This document shows positions 61,877 to 64,000 of a stretch of 64,000 bases of DNA, piece by piece. This DNA comes from Variovorax sp. ZS18.2.2 (lineage in GTDB: Bacteria > Pseudomonadota > Gammaproteobacteria > Burkholderiales > Burkholderiaceae_C). Position 1 is the first letter of the stretch; every line of letters starts with the position of its first letter. The stretch spans positions 2,108,001-2,172,000 of the forward strand of contig NZ_JANLNM010000001.1 in NCBI RefSeq assembly GCF_024701975.1. Reading direction: 5' to 3'. The notes under the pieces were generated by a model. The model searched no databases and was not told the DNA's origin. It was given only the letters and a program-made list of their open reading frames with translations. Position numbers and translations under genes: made by a program.

Positions 61877-62341
61877 ATGGCGATCCACGAACTGTTCCCG
61901 TATCTCTGCGTCGACGATGCCGGCGCGGCCATCGACTTCTATTGCGAGGTTTTTGAAGTGAAGGAAATATTCCGCCTCACCGAGCCCAGCGGGCGCATCG
62001 GCCACGCGGAACTGGACTTCCACAACGGCGCGATCCTGATGATCTCGGACGAGTTCGCCGAATACAACATCCGCAGCGCCAAGACGCTGGGCGGCAGCGC
62101 GGTGACGCTGCACCTGCACGTGGACGATGCGGATGCGGTGGTGGCGCGGGCCGTGGCGGCCGGCGCAACGCTCGACATGGCGCCGCAGGACCAGTTCTAT
62201 GGCGAGCGCTCCGGGGTTTTTCGCGACCCCTTCGGCCACCGCTGGAACGTCGGCCACAGCATCGAAAAACTGACGCCGGAAGAGATGCAGCGGCGCTACA
62301 CCGCGATGCTCACGTCCGGCGACGGGTCGTGCCAGGCCTGA
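61877..62341 (+). CDS. VOC family (glyoxalase/bleomycin resistance-like) protein
   Basis: The 154-aa protein has two beta-alpha-beta-beta-beta modules of the VOC fold. The first runs LFPYLCVDDAGAAIDFYCEVF, quoted in part; the second ends RSGVFRDPFGHRWNVGHSIEKL, in part (FRDPFGHRWNVGH). The His/Glu metal ligands are recognisable in HAELDFHNGAILMISDE. The RDPFGHRW motif is typical of PhnB/YdeM-type VOC proteins with unknown substrates. GAAAGGCAACA precedes the ATG. It follows the AraC-type regulator and may be its target. Convergent with the phosphoribosyltransferase gene 11 bases away. Confidence 0.9.
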   Translation: MAIHELFPYLCVDDAGAAIDFYCEVFEVKEIFRLTEPSGRIGHAELDFHNGAILMISDEFAEYNIRSAKTLGGSAVTLHLHVDDADAVVARAVAAGATLDMAPQDQFYGERSGVFRDPFGHRWNVGHSIEKLTPEEMQRRYTAMLTSGDGSCQA

Positions 62342-62352
62342 TCAACGGCTGA

Positions 62353-62877
62353 TCAGACCGACCACTTCTCCAGCAGCTTCTCTGCACCGAGCGAGTCGTA
62401 GCCCTCGAAGGGCTGGTGGATCCAGGGGTTGGTCGCCAGGTACTCGACCGAGTAGTCGGGCGTGAAGGTCGACAGCGCCTTGGTCCAGATCACCGCGCTG
62501 CGCAGCTCGGTGATGGGCTTGTAGTTGTTGCGCAGCATGTCCATCACGGCATGCAGCGTGTGGCCCGAGTCGGCCAGGTCGTCCACCAGCAGCACCTTGC
62601 CAGCGATCTCGCCCTTGGGCGTGGTGATGAAGCGGGCGATGTCCAGGTGGCCCTGCACCGTGCCCGCATCGGCACGGTACGAGCTGGTCGACATGATCGC
62701 CAGCGGCTTGTCGAAGATGCGCGAGAGCACGTCGCCCGGGCGCATGCCGCCGCGCGCGAGACACAGGATGGTGTCGAACTCCCAGCCCGACTGGTGCACC
62801 TTGATCGCGAGCTTCTCGATCAGGTTGTGATACTCGTCGTAGCTGACGTAGAGATGTTTGCCGTCTTCGGTCAACAT
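62353..62877 (-). CDS. phosphoribosyltransferase
   Basis: A 174-aa type I PRTase. The PRPP-binding motif is VLLVDDLADSGHTL, and the pyrophosphate loop is in LCLARGGMRPGDVLSRIF. SSYRADAGTVQGHLDIARF is a flexible-loop region. It resembles the xanthine/hypoxanthine phosphoribosyltransferases of Burkholderiales found beside purA. It likely salvages a purine base to its nucleotide. It lies 16 bases downstream of purA on the same strand, consistent with a purine operon. No signal or membrane segment. Confidence 0.9.
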   Translation of the reverse strand: MLTEDGKHLYVSYDEYHNLIEKLAIKVHQSGWEFDTILCLARGGMRPGDVLSRIFDKPLAIMSTSSYRADAGTVQGHLDIARFITTPKGEIAGKVLLVDDLADSGHTLHAVMDMLRNNYKPITELRSAVIWTKALSTFTPDYSVEYLATNPWIHQPFEGYDSLGAEKLLEKWSV

Positions 62878-62893
62878 GGGTTCTAGTTCCTCT

Positions 62894-64000
62894 TCAGTCG
62901 GCCAGGTAGGGGTGACGCATCATGATCGTGTGGTCGCGATCGGGGCTCGTGGACACCATGTGGATCGGCACACCCGTGATCTGCTCGATGCGCTGCAGAT
63001 AGAGGCGCGCATTGACCGGCAGCTTGTCGTATTGCGTGACGCCCACGGTGCTTTCGGTCCAGCCTTCGAGGGTCTCGTAGATCGGCGTGCAGCGTTCGAT
63101 TTCGTCCGCGCCCATCGGCAGGATGTCGGTGGTTTCGCCGTCGAGTTCGTAGCCGGTGCACAGCTCGAGCTTCTCGAGGCCGTCCAGCACGTCGAGCTTG
63201 GTGATGCACAGGCCCGACAGGCCATTGACCTGCGCCGAGCGCTTGAGCAGCGCGGCGTCGAACCAGCCGCAGCGGCGGCTGCGGCCGGTGGTCACGCCCT
63301 TTTCGGCGCCCACGGTGCTCATGTGATAGCCGGGAGTGCCGGGCGTGGCCCAGTCGAGTTCGGTCGGGAACGGACCACCGCCGACGCGCGTGCAGTAGGC
63401 CTTTGTGATGCCCAGGATGTAGTGCAGCATGCCCGGGCCCACGCCCGAGCCGGCGGCGGCGTTGCCGGCCACGCAGTTGCTGGAGGTGACATACGGGTAG
63501 GTGCCATGGTCCACGTCGAGCAGTGTGCCCTGCGCGCCTTCGAACAGCAGGTTGGCGCCGGCCTTGTGCGCGTCGTTCAGCTCGCGCGACACGTCGGCCA
63601 TCATCGGCTTGAGCAGCACGGCGTGGCGCATGGCTTCGTCGAACACGGTGTCGAAGTCGACGGCCGGTGCGCCCAGCACCTGCGTCAGCACGTGGTTGTG
63701 CAGGTCGAGCAGCACGCGCAGCTTGGTGGCGAAGCGGTCGGGGTGCTTCAGGTCCTGCACGCGCAGCGCGCGGCGGGCGATCTTGTCTTCGTAGGCCGGA
63801 CCGATGCCACGGCCGGTGGTGCCGATCTTCTCGACGCCGCCCTTCTCGCGGTAGGCCTCGCGCGCGATGTCCAGCGCGGCGTGGAACGGCAGGATCAGCG
63901 GGCAGGCCTCGCTGATGCGCAGGCGCGAGCGCACTTCGACGCCGGCTTTCTCCAGGCCTTCGATTTCCTCGAACAGCTTGGCGGCCGACAGCACCACGCC
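62894..64000 (-). CDS. purA: adenylosuccinate synthetase, N-terminus beyond the window
   Basis: The frame is open to the window's right edge, leaving about 368 C-terminal residues of a protein usually 430-460 long. Motifs are typical of Pur[22 protein letters not shown], in part, [25 protein letters not shown] (core [21 protein letters not shown], here given in part), [18 protein letters not shown] and [13 protein letters not shown]. The N-terminal P-loop (GDEGKG) is outside. It joins IMP to aspartate with GTP in AMP synthesis. The next gene downstream is the phosphoribosyltransferase. Codon use is native high-GC. Confidence 0.95.
   Translation of the reverse strand, partial: GVVLSAAKLFEEIEGLEKAGVEVRSRLRISEACPLILPFHAALDIAREAYREKGGVEKIGTTGRGIGPAYEDKIARRALRVQDLKHPDRFATKLRVLLDLHNHVLTQVLGAPAVDFDTVFDEAMRHAVLLKPMMADVSRELNDAHKAGANLLFEGAQGTLLDVDHGTYPYVTSSNCVAGNAAAGSGVGPGMLHYILGITKAYCTRVGGGPFPTELDWATPGTPGYHMSTVGAEKGVTTGRSRRCGWFDAALLKRSAQVNGLSGLCITKLDVLDGLEKLELCTGYELDGETTDILPMGADEIERCTPIYETLEGWTESTVGVTQYDKLPVNARLYLQRIEQITGVPIHMVSTSPDRDHTIMMRHPYLAD

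Overview
The window is a 64 kb piece of a high-GC betaproteobacterial chromosome, most likely from the Comamonadaceae and Variovorax-like. That placement is inferred from gene content: a prpC-acnD-prpF methylcitrate operon, a patatin / acetoacetate decarboxylase / 3-hydroxybutyrate dehydrogenase group, a split chromate transporter, divergent ybbA-tesA and purA next to a phosphoribosyltransferase. No database search was possible, so every family name rests on motifs read in the sequence.

Layout. 1-2 kb: the tail of a thioredoxin-reductase-like gene, a UBP zinc-finger protein, a glutathione S-transferase, then tRNA-Pro(TGG) and tRNA-Arg(TCT). 2-8.4 kb (minus strand): a tight operon of thioesterase, prpC, acnD, prpF and a PrpB-like lyase. 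8.8-38 kb: mostly ordinary metabolic, transport and regulatory genes (CocE hydrolase, DSD1-type PLP enzyme, acyl-CoA dehydrogenase, enoyl-CoA hydratase, Tat-exported PhoX phosphatase, AsnC regulator, OmpA-like protein, EamA transporter, radical SAM YgiQ, MarR-GNAT fusion, BdhA/Adc/patatin, ChrA pair, aldo/keto reductase, XRE-cupin regulator).

38.1-53.4 kb is different. It is visibly AT-richer, almost entirely on the minus strand, and tightly packed. Read in transcription order it holds: a 49-codon ORF coupled by TAATG to a 68-aa precursor peptide with a double-glycine-type (GA) leader and a 13-residue core (AKTGGHYCGQVYS); a hairpin that could attenuate transcription; a JmjC/cupin oxygenase; a PAPS-type sulfotransferase; an old-yellow-enzyme flavoprotein; a thymidylate-kinase-like protein; a DegT aminotransferase-like protein; an EPSP synthase; an APS kinase; a TolC-like lipoprotein; an unrecognised 429-aa protein; an HlyD adaptor; a C39-peptidase ABC exporter; and a nucleotidyltransferase. 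I read this as a peptide biosynthesis and type I secretion cluster with its own sulfation module. It parallels the Xanthomonas rax system (RaxX, RaxST, RaxA/B/C, RaxP/Q) but has extra tailoring enzymes. This is the candidate undescribed system of the window.

53.5-64 kb returns to ordinary chromosome: a small membrane protein, an FAD oxidoreductase, rlmB, a membrane protein with L12-like repeats, ybbA/tesA with a shared bidirectional terminator, cystathionine beta-lyase, an AraC regulator, a VOC protein, a phosphoribosyltransferase and purA, which runs off the right edge.
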